A stretch of 64,000 bases of DNA. Source: Nitrosarchaeum sp. (lineage in GTDB: Archaea; Thermoproteota; Nitrososphaeria; Nitrososphaerales; Nitrosopumilaceae). The stretch covers positions 62,001 through 126,000 of the forward strand of contig JAHFUM010000003.1 in assembly GCA_023265135.1 (NCBI GenBank), written 5' to 3'. Positions 34,131 to 42,758 of the stretch are shown in pieces. Each line of letters starts with the position of its first letter. Position 1 is the stretch's first letter. The translations under genes were made by a program, and so were the position numbers. The notes under the pieces were generated by a model. That model saw only the letters and a list, made by a program, of their open reading frames with translations. It was not told the DNA's origin and searched no databases.

Positions 34131-35573
34131 GTGCCAATTGAAGACATTAGTGAATTTATAACAGAGTTAGAAAAAAAAGGAGAGTTAAAGAGAGTCAAAA
34201 CAGAAGTTGATTCTAATTTAGAAATTGCAGAAATTCTTAGAAGAGAGATGTATTCAAAAGGTCCAGCTGTGCTTTTTGAAAATGTAAAAAATTATAACAT
34301 GCCAGTATTAGGTAACGCATTTGGATCAATGAAAAGATTAGAGATAGGTCTTGAAATGGTGGATTTTACAGAAATTGGACAAAGAATTGTAGATATGACA
34401 AAAATGGATATTCCATCAGGATTTTTAAATAAAATTAAAAAACTTCCAGAACTTTCAAAAATGGCAGAATCGTTTCCTAAACTAGAAAACAGTGGTCCCG
34501 TAACTGAAATCACATCGAATTCTCCATCTTTTGATGACATACCAATTTTAAAATCATGGCCAAATGATGCAGGACGTTTCATCACATTAGGATTAGTAGC
34601 TACAAAACATCCAGAAACAGGTGTAAGAAATCTAGGAGTATACAGAATGCAAATTTTAGATAGCACCCATGCACTAATGCATTGGCAGAAGCATAAACGC
34701 GGTGCACATCACGGTGACATTTCAAAAGAGCGTGGTGAAAAAATACCAGTAGCAATAATTATCGGATGTGAACCAGCAACTATTTTTTCATCAATAGCTC
34801 CAGTTCCAGAAGGACTAGACAAGTATTTGTTTGCAGGAATTACAAGAAAAAAAGGAATCAAGACAGTTAAATGTAAAACTATTGATTTTGAAGTACCTGC
34901 AAATGCAGAGATTGTTTTAGAGGGATATGTAGATCCGCATGATACTAGAAATGAAGGACCGTTCGGAGATCACACGGGATATTATACTCCTGTTGAACAA
35001 TATCCAACTTTCACATTAACAGGAATAATGAGAAGAAAAAAGCCAATTTATGTAACAACAGTTGTAGGAAAACCAGTTCTAGAAGATGCATATATTGGAA
35101 AAGTCATTGAGCAATCATTTTTACCATTGATACGAATGTTTCACCCCGAAGTAGTAGATTTCAGTATGCCACCTGCAGGTTGGTTCCAAGGTTTTGCAAT
35201 AATATCTATCAAAAAAAGATATCCAGGTCAAGCAAAAAAAGTAATGATGGGATTATGGGGAATGGGGCAGCTTGCTCTTACAAAGATGTTTGTTGTAGTT
35301 GATGAAGACATCAACGTTCATGACATCAACGATGTGATATGGGCAATAACAACAAGGGCTGATGCTGCACGCGATACTATCATAATCAACAATACACCTA
35401 CAGATACACTTGATCCTGCATCCCCACTAGTGAATTTGGGTTCAAAGTTAGGAATAGACGCCACTCAAAAAACACGAGAAGAAGGATATGAGAGAGAGAT
35501 TCAACAACAAGTCAAAGTAGATACAGACACAAAGAATTTAGTAGATTCAAAATGGTCTAGTTACGGACTATAA
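34131..35573 (+). CDS. UbiD-family decarboxylase, probably for menaquinone synthesis
   Basis: The 480-aa protein matches UbiD: an N-terminal region (ISEFITELEKKGELKRV), GVYRMQ, KHKRGAHHGDI, then EGPFGDHTGYYTP with the catalytic E and D residues, and PVGEDAYIGKVIE-like PVLEDAYIGK. Family members use prenylated FMN. Facing mqnC with a 6-base overlap of stop regions, it is a good candidate for removing the carboxyl group of the naphthoate intermediate in the futalosine route; this substrate is inferred from context. It starts with GTG. Confidence 0.85.
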   Translation: MPIEDISEFITELEKKGELKRVKTEVDSNLEIAEILRREMYSKGPAVLFENVKNYNMPVLGNAFGSMKRLEIGLEMVDFTEIGQRIVDMTKMDIPSGFLNKIKKLPELSKMAESFPKLENSGPVTEITSNSPSFDDIPILKSWPNDAGRFITLGLVATKHPETGVRNLGVYRMQILDSTHALMHWQKHKRGAHHGDISKERGEKIPVAIIIGCEPATIFSSIAPVPEGLDKYLFAGITRKKGIKTVKCKTIDFEVPANAEIVLEGYVDPHDTRNEGPFGDHTGYYTPVEQYPTFTLTGIMRRKKPIYVTTVVGKPVLEDAYIGKVIEQSFLPLIRMFHPEVVDFSMPPAGWFQGFAIISIKKRYPGQAKKVMMGLWGMGQLALTKMFVVVDEDINVHDINDVIWAITTRADAARDTIIINNTPTDTLDPASPLVNLGSKLGIDATQKTREEGYEREIQQQVKVDTDTKNLVDSKWSSYGL

Positions 35574-36686
35574 CAAAGCAATTGGATTGTAAAAATTATT
35601 TCTCTCTACTGCCTGATATCCAATTTGATGAATTGCATCCACAATCTTTTTTCCAGTCAGTTCAGTGGAACGAGCACCGGTGCATGATACAACTTCTTCT
35701 CCAATCAAAGTTCCTCCAAAGTCATCAGCACCGTATTGAAGAGCGAGTTGTGCCATCCCTATTCCATTAGTAAGCCATGAAGATTGAATGTGTGGGATTA
35801 GTCCATCAAAAATGAGTCTAGAGATAGCAATCATTTTTAGAAGTTGAGTTCCACCGGTACCGTATTGCACCAAATTTTCTTTTTGCATCAGAGTATTATT
35901 TGGTTCAAAATTCCAAGGAATAAATGCCATGAATCCATTGGTCTTTTCTTGTAACTTTACAATTTTAAAAAAGTGATCTACTATATCAGAATTGTTTTCT
36001 ACATGCCCATACATCATAGTTGCAGATGCTGGAAGTCCAAGTGTGTGAGCTTCTTCCATGATTCTAATCCAATCAGCGCTAGATATTTTTTTTGGGCTGA
36101 TTACATCTTTTACCGAATCAACAAGGATTTCAGCTCCTGCGCCAGGAATTGATTGAAGTCCTGCATCTTTTAATCGTGATAAAACTTCTTTTGTGGATGA
36201 TTTTTCAATTCTAGCAATCATATCTATTTCAGATGTAGAAAGTCCATGTACACCAATGTCTGGAAATTTCTTTCGAATCATTTTAAAGGCGTTTTCATAA
36301 TATTCAATTTTCAGGTTTGGGTTATGCCCACCTTGAATCAAAACTTGTCTTATCTTAAACATCTCCCATGAGGTCTTTACTCTTGATTCAATTTGATCAA
36401 GAGTTAATGTGTATGATTCTTCAGAACCAGGAGATCTGTAAAATGCACAGAATTTGCAATCTGTAACACACACATTAGTATAATTTAGAATTATGTTATT
36501 TACAAAAGAGGCTTTTTTCCCAAATTGTTTTCTTGTAAGATACCCGGAAACAAGACCCATCAGATGAACATCGTTGGACTCTAATAATCTAAGACAGTCT
36601 GCAGGACTTGGTCTACTCCCACTTAGAGAGGTTTCTAGAATGTCTCCAATAGCACTTTGATTAATTTGCTCAGTAGTTTGACTCAA
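35568..36686 (-). CDS. mqnC: Cyclic dehypoxanthine futalosine synthase (radical SAM)
   Basis: The 372-aa protein has the radical-SAM cluster C73-x3-C77-x2-C80 in NVCVTDCKFC, followed by AFYRSPGSEESYTL, IQGGHNP, SIPGAGAEIL and MMYGHVE, all typical of MqnC. It cyclises dehypoxanthine futalosine on the way to menaquinone. The tail GADDFGGTLIGEEV is shared with the CofH/MqnE relatives. The CAFYR motif favours MqnC. It converges with the UbiD-family gene, supporting a menaquinone role for both. Confidence 0.9.
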   Translation of the reverse strand: MSQTTEQINQSAIGDILETSLSGSRPSPADCLRLLESNDVHLMGLVSGYLTRKQFGKKASFVNNIILNYTNVCVTDCKFCAFYRSPGSEESYTLTLDQIESRVKTSWEMFKIRQVLIQGGHNPNLKIEYYENAFKMIRKKFPDIGVHGLSTSEIDMIARIEKSSTKEVLSRLKDAGLQSIPGAGAEILVDSVKDVISPKKISSADWIRIMEEAHTLGLPASATMMYGHVENNSDIVDHFFKIVKLQEKTNGFMAFIPWNFEPNNTLMQKENLVQYGTGGTQLLKMIAISRLIFDGLIPHIQSSWLTNGIGMAQLALQYGADDFGGTLIGEEVVSCTGARSTELTGKKIVDAIHQIGYQAVERNNFYNPIALL

Positions 36687-36725
36687 TTAACTTGTTCAAC
36701 AACATCTATGATTTCTATTTATTCC

Positions 36726-36745
36726 TTGATAGAAAAAACTATCAA
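36726..36745. promoter_or_regulatory. Inverted repeat upstream of the mqnC promoter
   Basis: TTGATAG and CTATCAA form 7-base arms with a 6-base A-rich spacer, next to a GAATAAATAG TATA-like element (36715-36724) for mqnC. This could be an activator or repressor site, or chance. Confidence 0.3.
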
Positions 36746-36844
36746 AAACAGTCAATCATAAAGATCAGATCATGCACAAATCAGATAGCGTTAGTTCAGT
36801 GATTCACGTTATTTTTAAGTAGGGCACTAAAAACAGATTCAGCC

Positions 36845-37627
36845 ATGGTATCGGGGCATCAGATTCGACTTAATCGAATTCTTAGAAAAGGGAAGATGTT
36901 ATGTATTCCAATGGATCATGGAATTTCAAACGGACCCATTGAAGGCCTTACAGACCCTGCCTCTATAATTTACAAATGTGAATTACACGGTCTCACAAGT
37001 GTTATAATTAACAAAGGAATTCTCAAGACATTACCAAAACCAACTAGGATAGGAGTTTTAGTTCATTTTTCTAGCAGTACTTCATTATCGATGTCTCCTA
37101 ATCGCAAGATGTTGACAGGGACGGCAAAGGAAGCACTTAGAATGGGAGCAGATGGAGTTTCACTCCATATCAACGTAGGAGGAAAAGAAGAGCCGGAAAT
37201 GCTAGAACAACTTGGAATGATGGCAGAGCAATGTCATGAATGGGATATGCCACTTTTAGCAATGATGTATCCTAGAGGAGAAAACATCAAAGATCCGCAT
37301 GATCCCGAAATTGTAGGACATGTTGCAAGAATAGGTGCAGAATGCGGAGCAGACATAGTAAAAACAGTATACACTGGGGATATTGATTCATTTACAAAAA
37401 TTGTAAAAAGTACTCCAGTACCAATAGTGATTGCAGGAGGGCCAAAAGCAAAAACAGATTTAGATATTCTTCAAATGACGGAAGATGCCATGACATCTGG
37501 AGCAAAAGGAGTAACATATGGTAGAAATATTTTTGCACATAAAACCCCAGAAAAAATGGTAGAGGCATTAGCATCGATAATTTTCAAAAAAGAATCCGCA
37601 AAGGAAGCAATGAAAAAAATTGAGTAA
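36845..37627 (+). CDS. aroA': 2-amino-3,7-dideoxy-D-threo-hept-6-ulosonate (ADTH) synthase
   Basis: The 260-aa protein is a DhnA-type class I aldolase: LCIPMDHGISNGPIEGL at the start, MGADGVSLHINVG, MYPRGENI and GADIVKTVYTGD with the Schiff-base lysine (about 183), then VIAGGPKAKTDLD. In archaea without DAHP synthase this enzyme begins the alternative aromatic pathway. It is the first gene of the aro cluster, and its end overlaps the next gene by 8 bases. Confidence 0.92.
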   Translation: MVSGHQIRLNRILRKGKMLCIPMDHGISNGPIEGLTDPASIIYKCELHGLTSVIINKGILKTLPKPTRIGVLVHFSSSTSLSMSPNRKMLTGTAKEALRMGADGVSLHINVGGKEEPEMLEQLGMMAEQCHEWDMPLLAMMYPRGENIKDPHDPEIVGHVARIGAECGADIVKTVYTGDIDSFTKIVKSTPVPIVIAGGPKAKTDLDILQMTEDAMTSGAKGVTYGRNIFAHKTPEKMVEALASIIFKKESAKEAMKKIE

Positions 37628-38681
37628 GACTAGAGAATTAATAATTTCGCCCAAAGTGTCTCAAGCACAATTAACAAAATTTCTCCCTCAATTGCAAGAG
37701 GAGGGAATTAAGATAGTGTATTTTGATCCAAAGAAATCAGATTTAAAAAAAATAAAATTAGAAGCAATATACCCATCACCTGCTGCAAAATATATAATAA
37801 TTGAAAAAGAAGGATCTGCAAAATCAAAGGGGAAAAAATTAGGAAGAAAATTCCAAGTTTTATCTAATGCAGACATTGAAAACATTCTAACTGCAGCAAA
37901 AAGAGGATTAGATTTTGTAATAGTTGAAGTAAAAGATTGGAAGATAATTCCACTTGAAAATATAATTGCAAAACTACACAAGATCAATACTAAGATTTTT
38001 GCTATAGCAAACACGCCTGAAGAAGTCAGAAAAATGTTCTCAATCTTAGAAGTGGGTGTAGATGGAGTCATTTTCAACACAGGTTCAATAAACGAAGTTA
38101 GAGAAGCAATGGTATACTTAGGAACTAGAAGTTTTGATTTGAGACCAGCAAAAATTATTGAGATTAAGGAAGTAGGAGATGGGGAGAGAGTATGTGTAGA
38201 TACCGCATCAATGCTACATAAAGGAGAAGGGATGTTAATTGGAAGCAGATCAAACTTTTTGTTTTTAGTGCACAATGAATCAGTGGGATCTTCATTTACA
38301 TCACCAAGACCATTTAGAGTCAATGCGGGTGCAGTTCATTGTTATACACTTTCTCCAGACGGTACAACAAATTATCTTTCAGAAATAGAAACAGGATCCG
38401 AGGTATTGATAATAAATTCAAAAGGCAAAGCAAGAAGAGCAACTGTAGGAAGATCAAAAATAGAACGACGTCCAATGTTAATGATCAAAGCATCAGTCGG
38501 GGGAGAAATAGGGGGAATCATTTCACAAGATGCAGAGACAATTCGATTTGTGAAACCAAATGGACAATTAGTATCAGTTACACATCTCAAGAAAGGAGAT
38601 AATGTAATGGTGCATGCAAAATCTGCCACAGGCAGACATTTTGGAATGGAAGTTTCAGATGAATACATTTTAGAAAAGTAA
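37620..38681 (+). CDS. aroB': 3-dehydroquinate synthase II
   Basis: The 353-aa protein matches the archaeal DHQ synthase type II: LEVGVDGVIFNTGSINEVREA, EVGDGERVCVDTASMLHKGEGMLIG, ALPFRVNAGAVH-like PRPFRVNAGAVHCY, and GRSKIERRPMLMI. It turns ADTH into 3-dehydroquinate with NAD. It begins with TTG, overlapping the preceding stop region. The two-gene unit with ADTH synthase is characteristic of archaea. Confidence 0.95.
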   Translation: MSKTRELIISPKVSQAQLTKFLPQLQEEGIKIVYFDPKKSDLKKIKLEAIYPSPAAKYIIIEKEGSAKSKGKKLGRKFQVLSNADIENILTAAKRGLDFVIVEVKDWKIIPLENIIAKLHKINTKIFAIANTPEEVRKMFSILEVGVDGVIFNTGSINEVREAMVYLGTRSFDLRPAKIIEIKEVGDGERVCVDTASMLHKGEGMLIGSRSNFLFLVHNESVGSSFTSPRPFRVNAGAVHCYTLSPDGTTNYLSEIETGSEVLIINSKGKARRATVGRSKIERRPMLMIKASVGGEIGGIISQDAETIRFVKPNGQLVSVTHLKKGDNVMVHAKSATGRHFGMEVSDEYILEK

Positions 38682-38685
38682 GGAA

Positions 38686-39360
38686 ATGAAATACAAAACT
38701 TGTGTATCAATTGCAGAGAAATCATCACATAAAATTAAACAGAGTCTTAAAACCGCGCTAAAAAAATCAGACTATGTTGAGATACGATTTGATTTTTTAA
38801 GAACAGATGAGATTCCAAAAACACTAGAAATTATTAAAGAAGATATAAAAAAAGTAGTTTGTACATTAAGACCCAAGTCAGAAGGCGGAAAGTTTGAAGG
38901 TGTAGAAGAAGAAAGAATTGCAATTTTAAAACTAATTGCAGAATACAACCCATTTTTATTAGATGTAGAGTTCAACACGATTAAAAAAAATAAAGAATTA
39001 GTAAAATACCTAAATTCAACAAAAACAAAACTACTCATTTCATGGCATGATTTTAAAAAAACACCAAAATTTTCTGAATTAAGAAGCATAATGAATCAAA
39101 TGACTAAATTTTCACAGAATGTGAAAATTGTTACTACAGCTAAATCAGTTGATGATTCAACTAGAATTCTGCAACTGTATAGTAAAAATGGAAAAAACAA
39201 CCTGATTGCATTTGCAATGGGGAATAACGGTAGAGTGTCAAGAATTTTATGCCTATATTTGGGCAGTCCATACACTTATGTATCATTAGGAAAACCAATC
39301 GCGCCTGGACAACTCAGCGTGGATGAAGTAAAGAAAATCATCTCACTAAACATAGGATAA
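38686..39360 (+). CDS. aroD: 3-dehydroquinate dehydratase, type I
   Basis: The 224-aa protein shows the class I pattern: CVSIAEKSS, YVEIRFDFL, LLISWHDFKKTP with the catalytic histidine, KIVTTAKSVDDS with the Schiff-base lysine, and LCLYLGSPYTYVSLGKPIAPGQLSV. It makes 3-dehydroshikimate. It starts 5 bases after aroB'. The next gene, aroE, has its own likely promoter. Confidence 0.93.
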   Translation: MKYKTCVSIAEKSSHKIKQSLKTALKKSDYVEIRFDFLRTDEIPKTLEIIKEDIKKVVCTLRPKSEGGKFEGVEEERIAILKLIAEYNPFLLDVEFNTIKKNKELVKYLNSTKTKLLISWHDFKKTPKFSELRSIMNQMTKFSQNVKIVTTAKSVDDSTRILQLYSKNGKNNLIAFAMGNNGRVSRILCLYLGSPYTYVSLGKPIAPGQLSVDEVKKIISLNIG

Positions 39361-39447
39361 ATACTAAAGTATAAAATTATCCAAGTTATTATAAAATACA
39401 AATCATAACACTAGATTTTGGAAAATATATTTTAACAGACATATTCA

Positions 39448-39466
39448 AAACTCTAGTTGAGAGTTT
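39448..39466. promoter_or_regulatory. Inverted repeat touching the aroE TATA box
   Basis: AAACTCT and AGAGTTT form 7-base arms around a 5-base loop. The right arm runs into GTTTAAATC, a TATA-like box 25-33 bases before the aroE ATG. A repressor here would control the second half of the aro cluster. Confidence 0.4.
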
Positions 39467-39495
39467 AAATCAATCATAATAATGTAGAAAACAAG

Positions 39496-40317
39496 ATGTC
39501 AAAAACATTTGCAGTTATTGGAGATCCGATTGATCATTCATTATCTCCCAATATTCACAGTGCAGCTTTCAGAGAATTAAATTTAGATTGCTCATATATT
39601 GCATACAGAATTTCAAAAGGAGAATTAGAAGAAGGAATTGAATCACTTAAAAAAATTAAAATTGATGGATTCAATGTCACAATTCCACATAAAGTTGAAA
39701 TGATGAAATATATAGATAGATTGGATGAATCATGCAGTATTATCGGAGCAGTTAATACAGTTACAAACGATAATGGAATTTTAAAAGGATACAACACAGA
39801 CATGGATGGTTTTTTAGATCCATTTAAAAAAAGAAATTTGAGTGTGAAAGATTTGAGAATATTGCTGCTAGGAGCTGGTGGTGCTGCAAGAGCTATTGTC
39901 GCAGGATTTGCAAAAGAACATGCACGAAGCATAACTATTGCAAATAGAACTTTAGAAAATGCAAACAACATTGCAAAATTTTCAAATAAGATTGGATTAA
40001 ATGCAGATTCAATAACCATAGAAGATATTGGAGATACTGCAAAAAATTATGATATAATTGTAAACGCAACATCCGTTGGATTAAAAAATGAATCCAGTCC
40101 CATTTCATTGAATGGCATCAATTCAAAAACAATTGTATATGATATTATATACATGCCAATAAATACAGATTTTCTAAAAAAAGCAAAAGAAAAAGGAGCC
40201 ATCATAATTTATGGATATGAAATGTTACTCGGTCAAGCAGTTAGAGCATTTGAGATATGGCATGGGATGAAAGCACCTTATAATGCCATGAAAAAAGCAT
40301 TGTTAGGAGGAGTGTAA
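39496..40317 (+). CDS. aroE: Shikimate dehydrogenase
   Basis: The 273-aa protein has AVIGDPIDHSLSPNIHSAAF, GFNVTIPHKVEMMKY with the catalytic lysine, AVNTV and the nucleotide motif LLGAGGAARAI (about 122-132), then NRTLENA and YGYEMLLGQAV. It reduces 3-dehydroshikimate with NADPH. Its stop (TAATG) overlaps the shikimate kinase start, so the genes are coupled. Confidence 0.96.
   Translation: MSKTFAVIGDPIDHSLSPNIHSAAFRELNLDCSYIAYRISKGELEEGIESLKKIKIDGFNVTIPHKVEMMKYIDRLDESCSIIGAVNTVTNDNGILKGYNTDMDGFLDPFKKRNLSVKDLRILLLGAGGAARAIVAGFAKEHARSITIANRTLENANNIAKFSNKIGLNADSITIEDIGDTAKNYDIIVNATSVGLKNESSPISLNGINSKTIVYDIIYMPINTDFLKKAKEKGAIIIYGYEMLLGQAVRAFEIWHGMKAPYNAMKKALLGGV
40306..40310 (+). promoter_or_regulatory. 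Shine-Dalgarno sequence for the shikimate kinase gene
   Basis: GGAGG lies 6 bases before the ATG at 40317, inside the end of aroE. It fixes this start for an internal operon gene, in contrast to the leaderless first genes of the region. Confidence 0.7.
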
Positions 40318-41171
40318 TGGTAAAAGTAAAGGCCACAGTACATGGTGCAATTTCACTGGTAAATGCAATTGCAACCCAAAAAGGTGCAACATTAGGCATT
40401 GAATTAAAGGTGGATGCAACAGTTGAAGCAACTCCTGGAAAAGGAATCAACATCCTATCAGAAAATAAGAGTCTAAGTTCAAGATTGATCAGCAAGACAA
40501 TAGAAAAAATCATCTCAAAAAATGAACTAGAAGAAAATAAAATTGAAGTTACCATTGATTCAGAAATACCTACAGGGTATGGATTAAAAAGTTCTAGTGC
40601 AATTTCTTCAGCTGTATCTCTTGCCTGTTCTAAAATTTTTAAACCAAAATTTACAGATAAACAAATTTTACTTGCCGGAGTAGAAGCATCAATTGAATCC
40701 AAAGTAAGCATAACTGGAGCATATGATGATGCATGTTCGTGTTATTACGGTGGATTCAATGTAACAGATAATTTTAAGAGAAATCGTGTATTTTCAGAGA
40801 AGGCACCTGCAAATTTAATTGCTGTAATATTTATTCCAAAAAACAGAAAACGCGGAAATTTGAAAAATCTTAAAATTCTTTCGACAGTGTTTGAAAACGC
40901 TTGGGAATTAGCTAAAAAGAGAGATTACTGGAGTGCGATGAACATTAATGGGTTAGCGACAGCCGCAATATTAAACTCTGATTCAAAAATAATCATAAAT
41001 CTATTAGAAAAAGGAGCCTATGGAGCATCAATTTCAGGAAATGGCCCATCAATTGCAGCAATAACAAAAAAAGAAAATGAATCTAATATTAAAAAACTGT
41101 TTTCGTCATTAGAAGGAAATGTAATAGTTTCTAAAATCAATAATAATAAGGCAGAAGTTTATGAATTGTAA
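40317..41171 (+). CDS. aroK: Archaeal-type shikimate kinase (GHMP family)
   Basis: The 284-aa protein is a GHMP kinase: PTGYGLKSSSAISSAVS (ATP motif, about 82-98), TGAYDDACSCYYGG, and a C-terminal GAYGASISGNGPSIAAI. It is unrelated to bacterial AroK and phosphorylates shikimate with ATP. It starts at the TAATG overlap with aroE, and its last 11 bases overlap the aroA start. Confidence 0.93.
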   Translation: MVKVKATVHGAISLVNAIATQKGATLGIELKVDATVEATPGKGINILSENKSLSSRLISKTIEKIISKNELEENKIEVTIDSEIPTGYGLKSSSAISSAVSLACSKIFKPKFTDKQILLAGVEASIESKVSITGAYDDACSCYYGGFNVTDNFKRNRVFSEKAPANLIAVIFIPKNRKRGNLKNLKILSTVFENAWELAKKRDYWSAMNINGLATAAILNSDSKIIINLLEKGAYGASISGNGPSIAAITKKENESNIKKLFSSLEGNVIVSKINNNKAEVYEL

Positions 41172-42432
41172 AGTAGAAAAATCAAAAGTGTCAGGACGTA
41201 TCACATGTCCAGCAAATAAAAGTTATTCACACAGAGCAATTTTTCTTGCATCACTTGCAGGCAATAATAGCAAGATAGGCAATGTATTATTTTCCGCGGA
41301 TACTGTTGCAACAATTGATGCGTGTAGAAATTTTGGAGCCGAAATTGAAGAATCAAAATCATCAATAATTGTCAGAAAACCTATAAATTTTAACAAAATC
41401 GTGCCTGAAATTGATGCAAAAAATTCAGGCACCACAATTAGAATTTCATCAGGAATCGCTAGTCTCTTTACAAAAGAAATCACGCTAACAGGAGATTCGA
41501 GCCTTAAAAAAAGACCCATGCAACCATTATTAGATGCGCTAGAAAGCATAGGAGCTAAATGTAGTTCAACAAACGGGATGCCACCCATCAGAATTACTGG
41601 AAGAATTTTGGGTGGAGATGTTTCAATTCCAGGAAACTTTTCAAGTCAGTTTATTTCTGCATTGTTAATCTGCGCACCATTAACAGAAAAAGGAATTAAT
41701 TTATCCATAGAAGGGAATTTAGTTTCAAAACCATATTTGGATGCAACTGTTGCAACGATGAGAGTTTTCGGAGTTACAGTAAAAACATTAATTCCATACA
41801 AAAAATACAGTATTGTACCTCAAGTGTACAAACAATCTACATTCATAGTCCCAATAGATTTTTCAAGTTTAGCACTGCTTCTTTCAGCATCAGTATTAAA
41901 TGGAGAAAATTTGATAATTCATGGGAAGATTGGAAACTTACCTCAGGGAGATGAAGTCTTCATAGATATCCTAGAACAATTAGGAGTGAAGGTTTCAATA
42001 AATAAAGATCAGATAACAATTAAATCGCCAGAAAAACTCAGTGGGGGGCGATTTGATTTAAGTAACTCACCAGACTTACTTCCACCACTAGCAATTCTGG
42101 CATTGAAAACAACAAATTCAATTGAAATCACAAATGTGAAACATGCGAGATTGAAAGAGACAGATCGAATTTCGATTTTAGCTAGAGAGTTAGTCAAAAT
42201 TGGAATTAGAGTACAAGAAAATGATGACGGGTTAATTTTAGAGCCACCAAAGGAATTAAGAGGAGCTGTATTAAATTCTGAAAACGATCATAGATTATTC
42301 ATGGCATTTTGCATATCTGGAATGTATGTAGGCAATTGTACTGTAACAGATCATGAATCAGTGGCGGTATCATACCCAGATTTTATCAATGAGATGAATA
42401 AACTTGGTGCAAAAATTCTAATACAAAAATAA
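41161..42432 (+). CDS. aroA: 5-enolpyruvylshikimate-3-phosphate synthase
   Basis: The 423-aa protein has CPANKSYSHRAIFLASLAG, NSGTTIRISSG, a SLKKRPMQPLLDAL segment, GNFSSQFISALLI, and the late KESDR-type KHARLKETDRI and NDHRLFMAF. It adds an enolpyruvyl group to shikimate 3-phosphate. Length and motif order are normal. The next aro gene is separated by a 326-base region with a predicted folded RNA and a new promoter. Confidence 0.96.
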   Translation: MNCKVEKSKVSGRITCPANKSYSHRAIFLASLAGNNSKIGNVLFSADTVATIDACRNFGAEIEESKSSIIVRKPINFNKIVPEIDAKNSGTTIRISSGIASLFTKEITLTGDSSLKKRPMQPLLDALESIGAKCSSTNGMPPIRITGRILGGDVSIPGNFSSQFISALLICAPLTEKGINLSIEGNLVSKPYLDATVATMRVFGVTVKTLIPYKKYSIVPQVYKQSTFIVPIDFSSLALLLSASVLNGENLIIHGKIGNLPQGDEVFIDILEQLGVKVSINKDQITIKSPEKLSGGRFDLSNSPDLLPPLAILALKTTNSIEITNVKHARLKETDRISILARELVKIGIRVQENDDGLILEPPKELRGAVLNSENDHRLFMAFCISGMYVGNCTVTDHESVAVSYPDFINEMNKLGAKILIQK

Positions 42433-42465
42433 CCAATTCTAAAAATTAACTAAAATTATTAAAAG

Positions 42466-42549
42466 GCGCAACCCTGTATAGGGTGAAAAGCATTCTCCTC
42501 ACCCACAACGCCTATGCGAAGATAACATGTATTTTTCACAGGGCCGCGC
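42466..42549 (+). ncRNA. Candidate structured RNA (three-way junction) between aroA and aroC
   Basis: By hand, GCGC-AA-CCCTGT (42466-42477) pairs with ACAGGG-CC-GCGC (42538-42549), giving a 10-pair stem with one symmetric internal loop. Inside are GGGTGA/TCACCC (42481-42486 with 42499-42504) and CGC-CTAT-GCG (42509-42518). The segment is G+C-rich in an A+T-rich gap. A TCTAAAAATTA box lies about 26 bases upstream. It could be an independent small RNA or a leader element for aroC. No Rfam family was recognised. The rest of the gap (42550-42758) holds no gene; it carries a likely aroC TATA box near 42729-42739. Confidence 0.55.
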
Positions 42550-42758
42550 AATTCATTTGTTAGAATTTGCACGTTTTTGCATATTTAGTACACGTTATCA
42601 TTATATTTAAGAATTTTTTGTAATTATTACAACTAATTTAAATTAAATTTATAATTTTTAAGAAAAGATGAAAAATATTAAAAATGAGTATAAAATCTAT
42701 GAAAGTTTTCAAAACTTTACATGATGAGGAATTATAAGCATCAATTTACTTTCAAAGT

